Shown piece by piece: positions 61,801-64,000 of a stretch of 64,000 bases of DNA. The DNA is from Rhizophagus irregularis (Eukaryota > Glomeromycota > Glomeromycetes > Glomerales > Glomeraceae): positions 3,438,501-3,502,500 of the forward strand of contig NC_089442.1 of NCBI RefSeq assembly GCF_026210795.1, written 5' to 3'. The notes under the pieces are model-generated. The model ran no database searches. It worked only from the letters and a program-made list of their open reading frames with translations, and was not told the DNA's origin. Numbering within the stretch: position 1 is the first letter of the stretch; every line of letters begins with the position of its first letter. Made by a program: the position numbers and the translations under genes.

Positions 61801-64000
61801 GCGACAGTGTCATTCGGGTCACGGTCTCAAAACAATGTGATCATGTGGCATAGTAAAATACAAAAAAGTTGAGCGATTACTGTACTAGACATTAATGAGA
61901 TCGTGTTCTACTCGCATATGTGTTCTGTACTGTTTTTTATTTTCGTAACATGAAATACATCGATTTATGAGAAAACTTTTACTTGTGAAATAAAAATGTT
62001 ACCATGTATTAACTGACATAAGAATATTATTGGCAATGATTTCAAGTGTTAAACTTTATTTATACTACGTGAAACATATTATAAAAAAATATTATTGATA
62101 ACAGATAGGGCATTACTTTCGTAATGTGAATATTGTAATAGATAACAATTAGTATATAATGGGACAATATCAAAAATATAGCAAGAGTAAAAATCGGAAA
62201 GGAACACATACAGAAAAAAGAACATATACTCGTAAATATTCAGATTGCAGGGTCCCAATTTCAAATTACCGTACAACCTATATCCAAAGGATGTGTTCCA
62301 CATACCTATGATCAGGTCATTTTTTTTCACTATCGAACATGTATGTCCTCTGTTGTCTGAATCTAAGATTACTCGTCTCATCTTCGATTACTAAAATACT
62401 GCTTCTTGCAATCCAGTACTTCATGCCTACTGTGACGTTAGAACACATATATCATTTATTTTCGATCACCAAATAACCTGGATCTATTATTGGGCGGAGC
62501 CCAGGCTATGCCGTAATCATTTGAACATTATTGAGTGCGATTCAATCATCACAGCCGTGTAACAATACTGCTAAACAGTTACGAATAATAAATTATTTGC
62601 CCTCGATTTTTAATTACTCAATGACCGTCATGAATTAGCATGTACATAACAATCTTTCACTGGTTTTGATTTATTAATCTTAAATATGAAATATGAAATA
62701 AAGGTATAATCTTTAATTATTTTATGGGTTTTAGGGTGAAATAATGTTATTTTATTTTATTGTTATGATATTTTATAATGAAATACAATATTAAAAAATA
62801 TAAAAAGAAGGAAATTATCACAAATTGAAAAATAATAATTTGATTTTGCAATATCAAAAAATAGTTTAGAAAGGTTAACTCTCATATTTTGAAATTAATA
62901 ATTTGATTAGAAAACTTCAAGAATAATTAAAAGAAAGGGAAAACTCTTGCAATTTGAAATTATTAAAATGAAGAATTAAGAATTAATTCTAAGTTAAAAA
63001 ATTAAAATAAAAAGAAGAAATAATTGAACCAATTGTGTACTATTTGCAAATTAGGAATCATTATAGGAATCACTCCTTTTATAAGAAGTTTGCCATATGA
63101 TCTGTCACAACTCTATCAAATAAATAATTTCTCATGCTTGATTTCTTTTTTTTATACATTATCATGGAATTCCTTTAGATTGAATAATAATCTGTTGTCA
63201 TAGATTGCAACTGTAATAATAATAATTTTATCTGTTGTTATTTGGTTTAGTGTATTAACATTTAAAAGTCTTTAAACTGTGATAATTTTCCCATATTAGT
63301 TTTATTAACTTTATTATAGAAGTAAAAAATTTGATTTTTTACCTTTAATTATTATTATTTCCAATTCCAATTAATGTATTTCAAATAGTAATTTGGTACA
63401 TTTTGACTGACAGAACTATTATGTTCAGATATTTTACCCATATTACTAATAATATTAAATAAAGCAATTTTTTCAATATAGAATTTCAGACATTATATAT
63501 ACAATTCAGAAAGTAACTTTTTCTGTAAACATAGTATAATGCCTTTAATTTTTATTAATTATTTTAAGTATCAACAATTTAAAAAAATACAATTATTTAA
63601 TTAAAGAAATAAAATAAAATTAATTAAAAAGAAAAACTATATAGTCTTCTAAAAAGATATTAAATTAAAATTAACAATTAAAAAAATTATTATTAGTACA
63701 CTAAATTATCTTTTGTAATATATTTTAACTATGGTAGATGTACTAACTGGGTTTACCACGAAATCCCGACAAGCACAATCCCGATATGATAAAATTCCGA
63801 GGAACGTATTTCTGACAGAGACAATATACTGAACAATCAAAATCCTGAAAGTATCATATCCCGAATGGTTTAAAATCCAGAATTTAAATTTCCTGAAAGT
63901 TCAAGTTACTGATGAGTCAAAATCCTGACATAATATTATAATTTTGAGTATCTCTTTGATTTTTGTTTACTAGGAAGATCATTTCCTACTGATTATATAA
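58895..64000. other. Compositionally distinct gene-free block and A+T-rich tail
   Basis: From about 58980 to 62640 the sequence has noticeably more G+C (for example 26 of 60 at 61561-61620, 23 of 60 at 60361-60420) and few homopolymers. No frame exceeds about 100 codons, and no protein domain is recognised. From 62640 the normal A+T-rich texture returns. 63745-63930 carries loosely repeated AAATCCCGA/AAATCCTGA motifs. Confidence 0.55.
63745..63930. repeat. Degenerate ATCCCGA/ATCCTGA repeat
   Basis: AAATCCCGA, CAATCCCGATA, AAAATTCCGA, AAAATCCTGAAA, ATATCCCGA, AAATCCAGAA, TTTCCTGAAAG and AAAATCCTGACA follow one another at irregular 15-30 base spacing, like a decayed short-unit satellite. Confidence 0.5.

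Noticed and set aside
59758-62381. Three minus-strand frames of 63-100 codons in the compositional island
   Set aside because: Lengths are expected by chance at this composition, they share no motifs and no splice structure links them.
1-64000. tRNA and rRNA genes
   Set aside because: Read for TPsiC-loop type strings (GTTCRANYC) with plausible acceptor stems on both strands; none formed a credible cloverleaf. A covariance-model scan would be decisive.

Overview
The window reads as nuclear DNA of an arbuscular mycorrhizal fungus, most likely Rhizophagus or a close relative (inference). The signs are a strongly A+T-rich background, many short GT-AG introns of about 40-120 bases, and several gene families expanded in Glomeromycotina: kinases with an HHDFHSGN catalytic loop, BTB-TLDc, F-box/LRR and zinc-finger/TPR proteins. 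Exon structures below were built by hand from splice sites and frame. They close in frame except where stated. No rRNA, tRNA or CRISPR array was found.

Layout. (1) 1-16.2 kb holds two copies of a two-gene module: a RING/U-box-like + TPR gene facing a protein kinase gene. The left copy begins inside its TPR gene and its kinase is a wrecked pseudogene. The right copy (9819-16155) is intact. The 5 kb between them holds a 150-bp inverted-repeat element, a Helitron-like 3' end and a decayed coding relic. (2) 17.6-43.95 kb is the gene-dense core: a two-transmembrane protein of unknown function (17597-19624), Rrp5 (21086-27096), neurochondrin (27560-30126), the Rab-like GTPase RABL6 (30425-33177), a mitochondrial carrier (33656-35194), a BTB-TLDc protein (35877-37569), an F-box/LRR protein (39361-41130), and a second member of the unknown two-transmembrane family (42046-43951) with the same seven-exon plan as the first. 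(3) 45.9-51.8 kb holds an intact kinase with a basic tail, a class I methyltransferase and an NmrA-like protein. (4) 51.8-64 kb has no convincing gene. It holds foldback repeats, a 1.14-kb non-autonomous Tc1/mariner-like element with perfect inverted ends and TA target duplication, and a roughly 3.6-kb block of clearly higher G+C and few homopolymer runs.

Conserved core genes (ribosome biogenesis, Rab-like GTPase, carrier, neurochondrin) alternate with lineage-expanded families (kinases, TPR/RING, BTB, F-box). No operon-like or new defence system is evident. The most unusual items are the duplicated TPR-kinase module with one decayed half, the unrecognised two-transmembrane paralog pair, and the repeat-rich right end.
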